The notes beneath the pieces were generated by a model. That model ran no database searches and was not told the DNA's origin. It saw nothing but the letters and a program-made list of their open reading frames with translations. A program made the position numbers and the translations under genes. A stretch of 63,272 nucleotides of DNA from Atopostipes sp963558565 (lineage in GTDB: Bacteria; Bacillota; Bacilli; Lactobacillales; Carnobacteriaceae_A): NCBI GenBank assembly GCA_963558565.1, contig CAUWGX010000009.1, positions 1-63,272 of the forward strand, read 5' to 3'. Below are positions 26,646 through 35,372 of this stretch, in pieces; position 1 is the first letter of the stretch; each line of letters begins with the position of its first letter.

Positions 26646-27545
26646 ATGAATGCTTTATGGTTAACCATTAAAGGAATGTTGATGGGGGTTTCCAATATTA
26701 TTCCTGGTGTAAGTGGTGGAACAATGGCTGTTTCTTTAGGGATTTATGATGATTTGATTTTTTCAATTACGCAATTTTTTAGTAAGAAAAAGAAAAGTAT
26801 CCGTTTTTTAGTTCCCTTAGCTCTCGGTTTAGTCTTGGGCGTTGTTTTCTTTTCTTATGCGATTGAGTTTCTTTTAGCTGAATATGCGTTTATTACGTCG
26901 TTAGCTTTCGTTGGCTTAATCTTAGGGGGTCTTCCCATCCTGCTTAAAGAATTTCGAGCAACGTTGACTGAAAGAAATGAAGAAGTTTCTTGGCGCCATG
27001 GCTTTGTCTTTCTATTTTTCCTCCTCGTAGTCGTTGGCATGTCTCTGATGCAAGAGCCAGTGGGCAGTGCAGCTCCTTTAGACATTTCTTTTGGCAATAT
27101 TTTGATTTTATTTGGCTTAGGAGTGATTGCTTCAGCGACTATGATTGTTCCGGGGATTAGCGGTTCGTTAGTCTTGATGATTTTCGGTTATTATTACCAA
27201 CTCCTGCAATTATTAACGAGCTTCTTCAACAATCTCTTAGTCTTAAACTGGGCGGGCATTTTAGAGGATATGATTTTGATTGCTCCTGTTGGTATTGGTA
27301 TCATCCTGGGTGTTTTCTTAGTGAGTAAAGGAATTGAATATTTATTTATCAACTTTCCAAGCCTTACATACAGTGGAATCTTAGGTTTAGTCATTGCTTC
27401 ACCGGTCGCAATTCTTTATAATACCAATGCTTTTGCTGATTTAGCACAATCTAATATTTTCACCTCTCTTTTAATCGGGGGAATATTGTTGGTGATTAGT
27501 TTCTACTTCATTGCAAAAATAGGACAAGTAGAAGAAACGGAATAG
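26646..27545 (+). CDS. DUF368 polyprenyl-phosphate translocase (PopT-like)
   Basis: A 299-residue protein with about eight to nine membrane segments. The DUF368 signature is clear: MLMGVSNIIPGVSGGTMAVSLGIYD at the N-terminus and, in the internal repeat, SATMIVPGISGSLVLMIFGYY. This family (PopT) was shown to flip undecaprenyl phosphate back across the membrane for cell-wall synthesis. It is monocistronic: promoter-containing gap upstream and terminator downstream. Confidence 0.88.
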   Translation: MNALWLTIKGMLMGVSNIIPGVSGGTMAVSLGIYDDLIFSITQFFSKKKKSIRFLVPLALGLVLGVVFFSYAIEFLLAEYAFITSLAFVGLILGGLPILLKEFRATLTERNEEVSWRHGFVFLFFLLVVVGMSLMQEPVGSAAPLDISFGNILILFGLGVIASATMIVPGISGSLVLMIFGYYYQLLQLLTSFFNNLLVLNWAGILEDMILIAPVGIGIILGVFLVSKGIEYLFINFPSLTYSGILGLVIASPVAILYNTNAFADLAQSNIFTSLLIGGILLVISFYFIAKIGQVEETE

Positions 27546-27550
27546 AAAGA

Positions 27551-27590
27551 AAAATCTTTACATCTTAAAAATAAGGTGTAAAGATTTTTT
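27551..27590 (+). terminator. terminator after the DUF368 gene
   Basis: A 16-bp stem (27551-27566 with 27573-27588, AAAATCTTTACATCTT arm) ends in a T run. Confidence 0.85.
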
Positions 27591-27747
27591 TATTTTAAGC
27601 AGGGGTTTGAACATAATATGGAATTTTTCTATGAATTTATTTTATATAAGGGTCTAAAACGCTAAGTCAGCAAGTTTCCATGATATATGTTAATTTAAAA
27701 CTAATGAACTATTTGTGGTATGAAACAATTTTTTAGGAGGAAAAGAT

Positions 27748-29454
27748 ATGGCTCAATTAAAACCAAATATAGTTTTAATCTTTGCAGATGATTTAGGATA
27801 TGGAGATGTATCTAGTTTCAATCCTAATTCAAAGATACATACTAAAAATATTGATCGACTGGCAGCGGAGGGGATGCGTTTTAAAGATTCACATGCAACT
27901 TCTGCTTTATGTACGCCTTCACGGTATGGCTTATTAACAGGTCGTTATAATTGGCGTTCGCGTTTAAAAAGCTTTGTTGTACGAGGAGATTCAGAAGCTT
28001 TAATCGAAAAAGATCGGCTAACTCTTCCGCAAATGCTGAAGGAAAATGGTTATCGAACAGCAGCGGTTGGTAAATGGCATTTAGGGATGGATTGGACATT
28101 AAAAGATGGCCCCGATCATAAAAAATTCTCTTTAGATCCCGATGATGAAGATTATCAAAAAATCAAAAATCAATTTGGACGGGATGGGAACTTTGATCAA
28201 AGGTTAGAAGGTCCAAAAATTGAAGGTTTAGATATTGATTATTCAGCGCCGATTAAATATGGACCAAACGATTATGGTTTTGATTATTTCTTTGGTACGG
28301 CAGCGTCTATTGACCAGCCGCCTTATGTTTATATTGAAAATGATCGCTTTACAGCCGATCCCACTATTTTTTATGGCCTGCCGGATGTTGCTCGGGATAA
28401 CCCTTCACAACAACAGTCTTGGCAGATGGGACCTGCTGATCCTTCATTTAAAGTAGAAAATGTGATGCCGGATATGCAAAATAAAGTGTTGCGTCTTTTA
28501 GATGACTTTGGTGATCGAAAAGAGCCCTTCTTTTTATATTATCCGACTCATTTAGTCCATGGCCCTTTAGTGCCATCAGAGGAATTCGAGGGTCAGTCTG
28601 GCCTTGGCTTATATGGTGATTTTGTTTTACAACTTGATGCGTATGTGGGTCAAGTGATGGATGTCTTAAAAGATAAAGGGATTTTTGAGGACACTATTTT
28701 TATTTTCACGAGTGATAATGGCGCCTCTGCCGTCGCAGGGTTTGATGAACTAAAAGAACAAGGCCATAATCCAAGTCATATTTTCCGTGGTTTAAAGGCC
28801 GACGCTTGGGAAGGTGGTCACCGTGAACCGACTATTGTGTCTTACCCTATCATGATTGAACCGGGTACGACTTCGAATCACATGGTGAGTCATTCTGACT
28901 TTTATCGAACCATTGCAGACATTTTAGAGGTAGAAATTCCTGAGGATGCGGCAGAAGATTCGATGTCCGCTACTTCTTTATGGCAAGGCTATGATAAACC
29001 AGTAAGAGAAGATATTGTGCATTCTTCCGGTAATGGTGGTTTTTCAATCCGCCGTGGTTTTTGGAAATTGAATTTAGTGGCAGATGGTGGTGGATTTGCT
29101 GCAGCAAGTGATCAAGCATTTAAACCTTATGAGTTATTTGACTTACGGCGCGATATTAGTGAAACCAACAACGTTATCGATGAACATCCGGATCTTGTCA
29201 AAGAACTAACGGATATATTGGCTGACTATGTGAAATCAGGCCGTTCTACAAAAGGCAAGCTTCAAGAAAATGATCGCAACAACCCAGATGGCGATTGGAA
29301 ACAACTTGAGTGGATGGATGATTACGAAGAATATGTGCAGCAATTTAAAGAAGATGCTGCGGACAAAGAAGTTGTGAAAGAAGATAAAAACGAAGAAGAG
29401 GAAGAAGCGGCAAAACATAAAACAAATAAAGATCAGCAAAATATAGAAGGATGA
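27748..29454 (+). CDS. Cys-type sulfatase without a signal peptide
   Basis: A 568-residue member of the arylsulfatase family. The metal-binding start IVLIFADDLGYGDVSS and the maturation motif CTPSRYGLLTGRY (Cys near residue 52, to be converted to formylglycine) are present, followed by KWHLGMDW and TSDNGAS. The N-terminus MAQLKPN lacks a signal peptide, so the enzyme should stay in the cytoplasm. The C-terminus ends in an unusual highly charged tail (about 45 residues of Glu, Asp and Lys). The next gene encodes the matching activating enzyme. Substrate unknown; steroid, sugar or choline sulfate are all possible. Confidence 0.9.
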   Translation: MAQLKPNIVLIFADDLGYGDVSSFNPNSKIHTKNIDRLAAEGMRFKDSHATSALCTPSRYGLLTGRYNWRSRLKSFVVRGDSEALIEKDRLTLPQMLKENGYRTAAVGKWHLGMDWTLKDGPDHKKFSLDPDDEDYQKIKNQFGRDGNFDQRLEGPKIEGLDIDYSAPIKYGPNDYGFDYFFGTAASIDQPPYVYIENDRFTADPTIFYGLPDVARDNPSQQQSWQMGPADPSFKVENVMPDMQNKVLRLLDDFGDRKEPFFLYYPTHLVHGPLVPSEEFEGQSGLGLYGDFVLQLDAYVGQVMDVLKDKGIFEDTIFIFTSDNGASAVAGFDELKEQGHNPSHIFRGLKADAWEGGHREPTIVSYPIMIEPGTTSNHMVSHSDFYRTIADILEVEIPEDAAEDSMSATSLWQGYDKPVREDIVHSSGNGGFSIRRGFWKLNLVADGGGFAAASDQAFKPYELFDLRRDISETNNVIDEHPDLVKELTDILADYVKSGRSTKGKLQENDRNNPDGDWKQLEWMDDYEEYVQQFKEDAADKEVVKEDKNEEEEEAAKHKTNKDQQNIEG

Positions 29455-29486
29455 AGCTAAATACTTAAAACAGAAAGGATGGTTCC

Positions 29487-30380
29487 ATGTCGATTGAGAG
29501 GACAGACAAAGCAAAAGAAAAGATGATTTTTATTGAAGGGGACATCTTTACAATGGGGACAGACTCCGGAGAAGGCCATCATGAAGATAAAGAAGGACCT
29601 GCTTTGGAAGTAGCGGTGAATGATTTTTATATCAGTCCTTATACGGTGACCAATCAAGAGTTCTTAGAATTTTTCTTGGACACGAACTATATTACAGATG
29701 CCGAAAGATATGGTTCGTCTCATGTATTTTATCTCTTATTGCCTGAAGAAGCGCGTCATAAATACGCAGCTATTTCAGGAGCTCATTGGTGGTATGAAGT
29801 ACCGGATGCCAATTGGCGAAAGCCTGAAGGTGGGGATTCATCGATTGCAGATCGCATGGATCATCCGGTAGTTCACGTTTCTAGAAATGATGCCTTAGCT
29901 TACTGTCAGTGGGCAAACAAACGTCTCCCCACAGAAGCAGAATGGGAATTTGCTGCTCGAGGAGGTTTGACTGGTAAACGGTATCCTTGGGGCGATGAAC
30001 TCTATCAAAATAACACATATCACGCAAATATCTGGCAAGGAGAGTTTCCCTTAGAAAATACGGAAGCGGATGGTCACTTAGGAACAGCTCCTGTTCGCAC
30101 TTATGAGGCGAATGGCTACGGCTTATATCAAACAGCCGGAAACGTGTGGGAGTGGTGTTTGAACCCCGGTAAAATTTCCTTAGAAGAATTTCAAAGCACT
30201 TCTCCTCAACAGTTCTTGGAACACAATAACCATTACAGCAAAGAAATGTATGCACTACGTGGCGGTTCCTTTCTGTGTCATCATTCTTACTGTCGTCGAT
30301 ACCGTGTAGCGGGTAGAAATTCGAACACAGCGGATTCTTCTACGAGTAACATGGGTTTTCGCTGTGTAAAAGATGTTTAG
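29487..30380 (+). CDS. formylglycine-generating enzyme (sulfatase activator)
   Basis: A 297-residue SUMF1/FGE-family oxidase that converts the sulfatase Cys to formylglycine using O2. Key parts: MIFIEGDIFTMGTDSGEG start, NEEF-like VTNQEFLEFF, RLPTEAEWEFAARGG, NVWEWC, and the active-site pair in RGGSFLCHHSYCRRYRVAGR (two Cys five apart) followed by SNMGFRC. Both copper-binding Cys are present, so it is a true FGE rather than an inactive relative. It lies 32 bp after the sulfatase and should mature it in the cytoplasm. Confidence 0.92.
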   Translation: MSIERTDKAKEKMIFIEGDIFTMGTDSGEGHHEDKEGPALEVAVNDFYISPYTVTNQEFLEFFLDTNYITDAERYGSSHVFYLLLPEEARHKYAAISGAHWWYEVPDANWRKPEGGDSSIADRMDHPVVHVSRNDALAYCQWANKRLPTEAEWEFAARGGLTGKRYPWGDELYQNNTYHANIWQGEFPLENTEADGHLGTAPVRTYEANGYGLYQTAGNVWEWCLNPGKISLEEFQSTSPQQFLEHNNHYSKEMYALRGGSFLCHHSYCRRYRVAGRNSNTADSSTSNMGFRCVKDV

Positions 30381-30406
30381 AATAGCGAAAAAGAAAGGAG
30401 TGAACG

Positions 30407-30841
30407 ATGAAGAAGCTTGATAAAGAATCGTTAGAATCGAAAAGTAGCGAAGAATTAGCTCGAAGTCGGACAGACCTTGCACAGTTACGGAGTGAATTAG
30501 CCCAAAGCCGGACACTACAAGCTGCTGAACGGACTTATGCGGCTTGGGTGCGTACAGGTTTTACGATCGCTGGGGCCGGTTGGACGCTTGGACAAGCTCT
30601 GCAAAATAGTGAAGGCCGGAATATGTCTTTATTACTCGGGGGCGCCTTAATTATTTTAGGACTGATGTGTTTTATTTATGCTTGGCTCGGTTTCAAAAGA
30701 GTGTATGATTATTTAAAATATACATTCGGTGATGATGAAGATAAAAATCATCCTTTTACTATGAATTTAATCACTGTAACCATCTTATCCGTTACATTGT
30801 TTGGAATTTTTGTTTTGGGCTTTGGCATGTTACTGTTTTAA
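30407..30841 (+). CDS. DUF202 membrane protein of the sulfatase operon
   Basis: A 144-residue protein. Residues about 1-45 are a charged amphipathic helix with heptad-like repeats (SRTDLAQLRSELAQSRTLQ), then AAERTYAAWVRTGFTIAGAGWTLGQAL, the DUF202 signature, and two further membrane segments. Function unknown. It starts 26 bp after the FGE stop with AAGGAG, so it is the third gene of the operon. DUF202 proteins (YidG, YidH) also lie beside the sulfatase YidJ and maturase YidF in E. coli. Confidence 0.85.
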   Translation: MKKLDKESLESKSSEELARSRTDLAQLRSELAQSRTLQAAERTYAAWVRTGFTIAGAGWTLGQALQNSEGRNMSLLLGGALIILGLMCFIYAWLGFKRVYDYLKYTFGDDEDKNHPFTMNLITVTILSVTLFGIFVLGFGMLLF

Positions 30842-31269
30842 TTTGGAAAAAACTGAACATTTAAAAAAGTGATGGATTCCTATAATGCCTCTATTTTTAA
30901 TCATAAAATCCTCTTATTCTGTGGCGGGACTTCTTTATTTCAAAGCTTTATTAATAGAGTATCAAATTTTTTACAATGATCTCTAGAAAATGACAAAGAT
31001 TAAGCGGAAGAAGGATGCAATCTTTGTTTTAAAATGAGATAATAATAGATGGTATGCGTCAACGGTTGTTTCCACTAGTTATCCAAAGATAGAGGTGGAA
31101 ACCACTCTAAATGTAGCGTATACTAACGCTGTGTTTGATGTCTTCAAGCACATTCAAAAAACTACAAATTTACAACACACATCATTCAAATTTTAAAAAA
31201 TTCCAACACACGAATTAACATTTTTAAAAAAGATTCTAGAAAATGAATATAGAAAAAGGCGGATTTTTA
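30842..31269 (+). other. 428-bp non-coding region upstream of murA
   Basis: No credible gene. It holds a terminator (30994-31032), two hairpins: GTTTCCAC/GTGGAAAC (31068-31075, 31095-31102) and AGCGT/ACGCT (31115-31119, 31126-31130), then an AT-rich tract with an imperfect direct repeat beginning AACACAC (two copies between about 31170 and 31235). CTAGAAAATGA occurs at both 30983 and 31235. Confidence 0.5.
30994..31032 (+). terminator. terminator-like hairpin downstream of DUF202
   Basis: CAAAGATT (30994-31001) pairs with AATCTTTG (31019-31026), followed by TTTT. Confidence 0.6.
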
Positions 31270-32538
31270 ATGAAAAAATTAATAATTAATGGCGGCAAGA
31301 AACTGAAAGGGCAAGTGACTGTTTCAGGAGCAAAGAATAGTACCGTAGCACTTATTCCTGCGGCAATCTTAGCGAATTCACCAGTCACTTTAGAAGGCGT
31401 CCCAAACATCAAGGACGTCCATTCTTTAATTGAAATTTTAAACGAAATGAATGTCCACACTGATTTTAATGGATCTACCTTACATATTGATCCAACAGAA
31501 ATGGTTTCAGTTCCGATGCCGAGTGGAAAAATTAATAGCTTACGAGCTTCTTATTACTTTATGGGGGCACTATTAGCGAAATTCGGTCAAGGCGTCGTTG
31601 GTTTACCAGGCGGCTGTGATTTAGGTCCCCGACCAATCGACCAACATTTAAAAGGATTTCATGCCTTAGGCGCAGAAATTGATAATAAAATGGGCGCTAT
31701 GCACTTTGATACACCTGAAGAAGGGATGGAAGGCGCGACCATTTATTTTGACGTGGTTTCCATTGGAGCAACTATCAATGTGATGCTAGCAGCAACAAAA
31801 GCTAAGGGACTTACGATCATTGAAAATGCGGCGAGAGAGCCTGAAATTATCGATGTCGCCACTTTATTAAATAAAATGGGCGCGGAAATTCGAGGAGCAG
31901 GAACAGATACCCTTCGTATTCAAGGAGTGGAGGAATTGACGGGCGTTTCACATACAGTCATTCCTGACCGGATTGAAGCTGGAACTTACCTTGCAATCGC
32001 TGCTTCTAGTGGTGAAGATGTCTTAGTTGAAAATGTGATTGTTGAACATATTGATGGTCTTGTCGCAAAATTAAATGAGATGGGTCTTCATTTAGAAGTA
32101 GGCGAAGATAGTGTTCGTGTTAAACAACCTGAAGAAAAGCTACAACCTGTTACTATCAAAACGCAGCCTTATCCAGGTTTTGCGACTGACCTGCAACAGC
32201 CTGTAACGCCATTGTTGCTACAGGCAGATGGAGAATCTTCAATCATGGATACCATTTACCCTAAACGAGTCGGTCACATTCCAGAACTCCAAAGAATGGG
32301 TGCTGATATCCGAGTTGAAAGTGATATTATACTCATCCAAGGTGGTAAAAAACTGACAGGGGCAGAAGTGGAAGCAAGTGACTTACGTGCTGGTGCCTGT
32401 TTAGTCAGTGCTGGTTTAATCGCTGAAGGGACCACAACTATTTTGGGTGTTGAAAATATTTTACGAGGCTACTCAAATATTGTAGAAAAACTTAGCGATC
32501 TTGGCGCTGATATCCGAATGATTGAAACAACAGAATAA
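31270..32538 (+). CDS. murA: UDP-N-acetylglucosamine 1-carboxyvinyltransferase
   Basis: A 422-residue enzyme for the first committed step of peptidoglycan synthesis, transferring enolpyruvate from PEP. VSGAKNSTVALIPAAIL at the N-terminus and the active-site loop LPGGCDLGPRPIDQHLKG (catalytic Cys, fosfomycin target) are intact. ATG at 31270 is chosen over 31243 since AAGGCGG lies about 7 nt upstream and MKKLIINGG is the family start. Position before rho matches the MurZ (MurAB) paralogue of Bacillus. It ends 25 bp before the rho start. Confidence 0.93.
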   Translation: MKKLIINGGKKLKGQVTVSGAKNSTVALIPAAILANSPVTLEGVPNIKDVHSLIEILNEMNVHTDFNGSTLHIDPTEMVSVPMPSGKINSLRASYYFMGALLAKFGQGVVGLPGGCDLGPRPIDQHLKGFHALGAEIDNKMGAMHFDTPEEGMEGATIYFDVVSIGATINVMLAATKAKGLTIIENAAREPEIIDVATLLNKMGAEIRGAGTDTLRIQGVEELTGVSHTVIPDRIEAGTYLAIAASSGEDVLVENVIVEHIDGLVAKLNEMGLHLEVGEDSVRVKQPEEKLQPVTIKTQPYPGFATDLQQPVTPLLLQADGESSIMDTIYPKRVGHIPELQRMGADIRVESDIILIQGGKKLTGAEVEASDLRAGACLVSAGLIAEGTTTILGVENILRGYSNIVEKLSDLGADIRMIETTE

Positions 32539-32563
32539 AATAAATAAAGATAAGAGGGAACCC

Positions 32564-33829
32564 GTGGAAAAGGATAAATTTTTAACATATGATCAATTAC
32601 AAGAAAAAACGTTGAAAGAAATTTATGAACTAGCGAAAGAACTGGACGTGCCACGTTACAGCCAAATGAACAAAAAAGAACTTTCATTTGCAGTGATTCG
32701 GGCACAAGAAGAAAAACAAGGCTACTTCCAAGTCAGTGGCGTACTTGATAAAGTACCCAATCAAGATTTTGGATTCTTAAGAGCTATTAATTACTCACAA
32801 AGTAATGAAGACGTGTATATCTCTGCTTCACAAATGGCTCGTTTCGGTTTACGTGAAGGGGATCGAGTATCGGGAACGGCACGTCCTGCGAAGAAAAATG
32901 AGCGTCACTTTGGTTTAATGAACGTGAAACGCGTGAATGGAAAGAACCCTGAAGATGCAAGAGAGCGTCCGTTCTTCCCCGCATTAACGGCACTTTATCC
33001 GGATGAAAAAATTCATTTAGAATCTTCACAAAATCACACATCCGCACGCATGTTAGATTTATTAGCACCTATTGGCTTTGGTCAGCGTGGTTTAATTGTC
33101 GCGCCTCCAAAAGCAGGGAAGACCACACTTTTAAAAGAAATTGCGAATAGTATTACAACGAATTATCCTGATGTTGAACTAATTGTTCTGTTAATTGATG
33201 AGCGGCCGGAAGAAGTGACGGACATTGAAAGAAGTATCAAAGGAGAAGTTGTACATTCAACCTTTGACCAAAAAGCACAAAATCATGTGCAAGTCAGTGA
33301 ACTTGTCCTAGAACGAGCGCGACGTTTAGTAGAGGATAAACGCGATGTGGTTATTTTAATGGATAGTATTACACGGCTTTCGCGCGCTTATAACTTAGTG
33401 GAACAACCAAGCGGACGCACACTCAGTGGAGGGATTGACCCCGCTGCTTTATATCCACCGAAACGCTTCTTTGGTTCGGCGCGAAATGTTGAAGAAGGCG
33501 GCAGCTTAACCATTATCGCAACGGCATTAGTGGATACAGGCAGTCGAATGGATGACGTTATTTACGAAGAATTCAAAGGGACGGGAAACATGGAAATTCA
33601 CTTATCTCGTACACTTGCTAATCGTCGTGTATACCCAGCCATCGACATTGTCAAATCAAGTACGCGTAAAGATGAATTATTACTTTCAAAAGAAGAATTT
33701 GAGGCGACTTTCCGTCTCCGTCGAAGTATTCCCAATGATTCTTTAGAATTTACGGAGAAATTTATTAAAACACTTGAAAATACCAAAACCAATGAAGAAT
33801 TTATTCAAAATATTTTGCGAAGAACTTAA
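32564..33829 (+). CDS. rho: transcription termination factor Rho
   Basis: A 422-residue hexameric RNA helicase. A Rho N-terminal helical domain (LKEIYELAKELDVPRYSQMNKKEL) leads into the cold-shock RNA-binding fold (GFLRAINYSQSNEDVYISASQ); the motor has P-loop VAPPKAGKTTLL, Walker B VVILMDSITRLSRAYN, and Q/R loops (SGGIDPAALYPPKRFFGSAR). Start GTG at 32564 is taken because GAGGG lies 5 nt upstream; an in-frame extension to 32522 would overlap murA and lacks a ribosome site. Co-transcription with murA is likely. Confidence 0.94.
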   Translation: MEKDKFLTYDQLQEKTLKEIYELAKELDVPRYSQMNKKELSFAVIRAQEEKQGYFQVSGVLDKVPNQDFGFLRAINYSQSNEDVYISASQMARFGLREGDRVSGTARPAKKNERHFGLMNVKRVNGKNPEDARERPFFPALTALYPDEKIHLESSQNHTSARMLDLLAPIGFGQRGLIVAPPKAGKTTLLKEIANSITTNYPDVELIVLLIDERPEEVTDIERSIKGEVVHSTFDQKAQNHVQVSELVLERARRLVEDKRDVVILMDSITRLSRAYNLVEQPSGRTLSGGIDPAALYPPKRFFGSARNVEEGGSLTIIATALVDTGSRMDDVIYEEFKGTGNMEIHLSRTLANRRVYPAIDIVKSSTRKDELLLSKEEFEATFRLRRSIPNDSLEFTEKFIKTLENTKTNEEFIQNILRRT

Positions 33830-33890
33830 ACAACCTATTACTTGAATAAGGGCAATATAGAAAATCGTTGGCTAAATTGTGTGAAAAATA

Positions 33891-33919
33891 TTGCGTTTTA
33901 TCTCGAAACATGCTAATAT
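33891..33919 (+). promoter_or_regulatory. rpmE2 promoter
   Basis: TTGCGT (33891-33896), 17-bp spacer, TAATAT (33914-33919). The resulting leader of about 110 nt contains AAATAATTG/CAATTATTT and GGAGC/GCTCT hairpins close to the start. Confidence 0.6.
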
Positions 33920-33929
33920 AATTAATGTT

Positions 33930-34034
33930 GCAAGAAAATAATTGTCAACAATTATTTTTCGAGAGATCATAAACGAATGCATGAAAAGAATAAACTATGG
34001 AGCGCAGAGCTCTATGGCATGAGGAGTGAAAAGA
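33930..34034 (+). promoter_or_regulatory. structured 5' leader of rpmE2 (candidate L31 autoregulatory leader)
   Basis: Two inverted repeats are visible: AAATAATTG-TCAA-CAATTATTT (near 33936-33957) and a GC-richer GGAGC-GCA-GAGCTC segment (near 34000-34015) just before the GAGGAG ribosome site. Autoregulatory L31 leaders are known in Firmicutes; I could not align this one to that motif by eye. Confidence 0.4.
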
Positions 34035-34301
34035 ATGAGAAGCGGAATTCATCCAGAATATAATAAAGTTGTATTTAGAGACACTTCAACAGGTTACGAA
34101 TTTTTATCAGGTTCAACACAAACATCTGATGAAACTGTTGAGTGGGAAGATGGGAACTCATACCCATTAATCCGTGTTGAGATTTCTTCTGATTCACATC
34201 CATTCTACACAGGCAAACAAAAATTTGCTCAAGCAGATGGACGAATCGAACGTTTCAACAAAAAATTCGGATTTACAGACGAAAATTCAGACGACGAATA
34301 A
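34035..34301 (+). CDS. rpmE2: 50S ribosomal protein L31 type B
   Basis: An 88-residue ribosomal protein. MRSGIHPEYNKVVFRDTSTGYEFLSGST and HPFYTGKQKFAQADGRIERFNKKFG mark type B L31. It has no Cys, so it is the zinc-independent form. ATG at 34035 follows GAGGAG; the GTG at 34026 is inside that region. The acidic C-terminus DENSDDE is ordinary. Confidence 0.95.
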   Translation: MRSGIHPEYNKVVFRDTSTGYEFLSGSTQTSDETVEWEDGNSYPLIRVEISSDSHPFYTGKQKFAQADGRIERFNKKFGFTDENSDDE

Positions 34302-34316
34302 AAATAAGACATTTAG

Positions 34317-34356
34317 AAAGACTTACTGTTTGCAAAGCAGTAGGTCTTTTTTATTT
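34317..34356 (+). terminator. terminator after rpmE2
   Basis: AAAGACTTACTG pairs with CAGTAGGTCTTT and is followed by TTTATTTTG. Confidence 0.85.
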
Positions 34357-34616
34357 TGACTATTATTGTATAGTTTATAGAAGATAGGGAAAAATGCTGC
34401 TGCTAGAGGAGCAAATGCTCAAAATATAGCTCTATAAAAAGTAAAATAGATATTCCTTCGACTTTAAATTATTTTGCTGTTTAGTCGTCACAACTTTCAA
34501 CTTGTGACAAGGAAAGTCTTTTGGGATGATAAAAATGACTCAAAACCTTCTAAATCATACAAAAAAGCCAGCTCTTCACGGAGCTGGCTTTTTCTATCTC
34601 TTTGTTTAGTGATCCA
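34357..34616. other. non-coding gap between rpmE2 and the ABC transporter
   Basis: No gene seen. It contains a hairpin GTCACAA/TTGTGAC (34487-34493 and 34502-34508, 8-nt loop) and a bidirectional terminator at its right end. Confidence 0.5.
34559..34595. terminator. bidirectional terminator for the ABC transporter operon
   Basis: AAGCCAGCTC pairs with GAGCTGGCTT, flanked by A and T runs on both sides. On the minus strand it closes the glnHP-glnQ operon. Confidence 0.85.
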
Positions 34617-35372
34617 TTAATTTTGAATGGTATTGTCGTTTAAATAACGTTTTAAGAATTCTTGTGTTCGTTCATTCAGAGGATCATTAATCACTTGTTC
34701 AGGTGGACCGGATTCTTCAATCACACCGTCATCCATAAACACGACACGACTAGAAACATCACGGGCGAAGGCCATTTCATGGGTAACAACAATCATCGTT
34801 AAGCCTTCCTTCGCTAGAGCTGTCATTGTTCCCAAGACTTCGCCGACCATTTCCGGGTCTAAGGCACTTGTTGGCTCGTCGAATAATAAGATTTCAGGAT
34901 TCATCGAAAGTGCACGCGCAATCGCAATTCGTTGTTGTTGTCCCCCGGATAATTGATGCGGTCGAGCATCGCGGTAAGGCGCCATACCAACTTTTTCTAG
35001 ATTTTCTAAAGCGATGGCTTCAGCTTCTTCTTCGGAACGGTTTAAAATTTTCACCTGACCAACGGTACAATTTTTCAAAGCGGTCATATTTTTAAAAAGA
35101 TTAAACTGTTGAAAGACCATACCGACTTTCGCGCGGTATTTATTTTGGTCAAATGAATGGTTTAAAATAGAATCATCGTGATACATAATATCTCCAGCAG
35201 TTGGTTCTTCAAGTAAATTGAGACAGCGGAGTAAAGTCGATTTACCAGAACCAGAAGCGCCAATAATACTAATCACTTCCCCAGCTTCTACTTGGAAATC
35301 AATATCTCGTAAGACCGTATTATCACCAAATTTTTTCTCTAAATGTTGTACATTTAAAATTACATCACTCAT
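34617..35372 (-). CDS. glnQ: amino-acid ABC transporter ATP-binding protein
   Basis: A 251-residue ATPase of the polar amino-acid uptake family. Walker A GASGSGKSTLLRCLN, Q-loop FQQFNLFKNMTAL, signature LSGGQQQRIAIARAL, Walker B EILLFDEPTSALDPE and the H-loop VVTHEMAFA are complete. Its start overlaps the stop of the permease gene by 4 bp, so the two are translationally coupled. Glutamine is the default guess; other polar amino acids are possible. Confidence 0.92.
   Translation of the reverse strand: MSDVILNVQHLEKKFGDNTVLRDIDFQVEAGEVISIIGASGSGKSTLLRCLNLLEEPTAGDIMYHDDSILNHSFDQNKYRAKVGMVFQQFNLFKNMTALKNCTVGQVKILNRSEEEAEAIALENLEKVGMAPYRDARPHQLSGGQQQRIAIARALSMNPEILLFDEPTSALDPEMVGEVLGTMTALAKEGLTMIVVTHEMAFARDVSSRVVFMDDGVIEESGPPEQVINDPLNERTQEFLKRYLNDNTIQN

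Noticed and set aside
31040..31135. tRNA or known metal riboswitch before murA
   Set aside because: The hairpins lack T-loop sequence and the conserved cores of the yybP-ykoY and other riboswitches I know.
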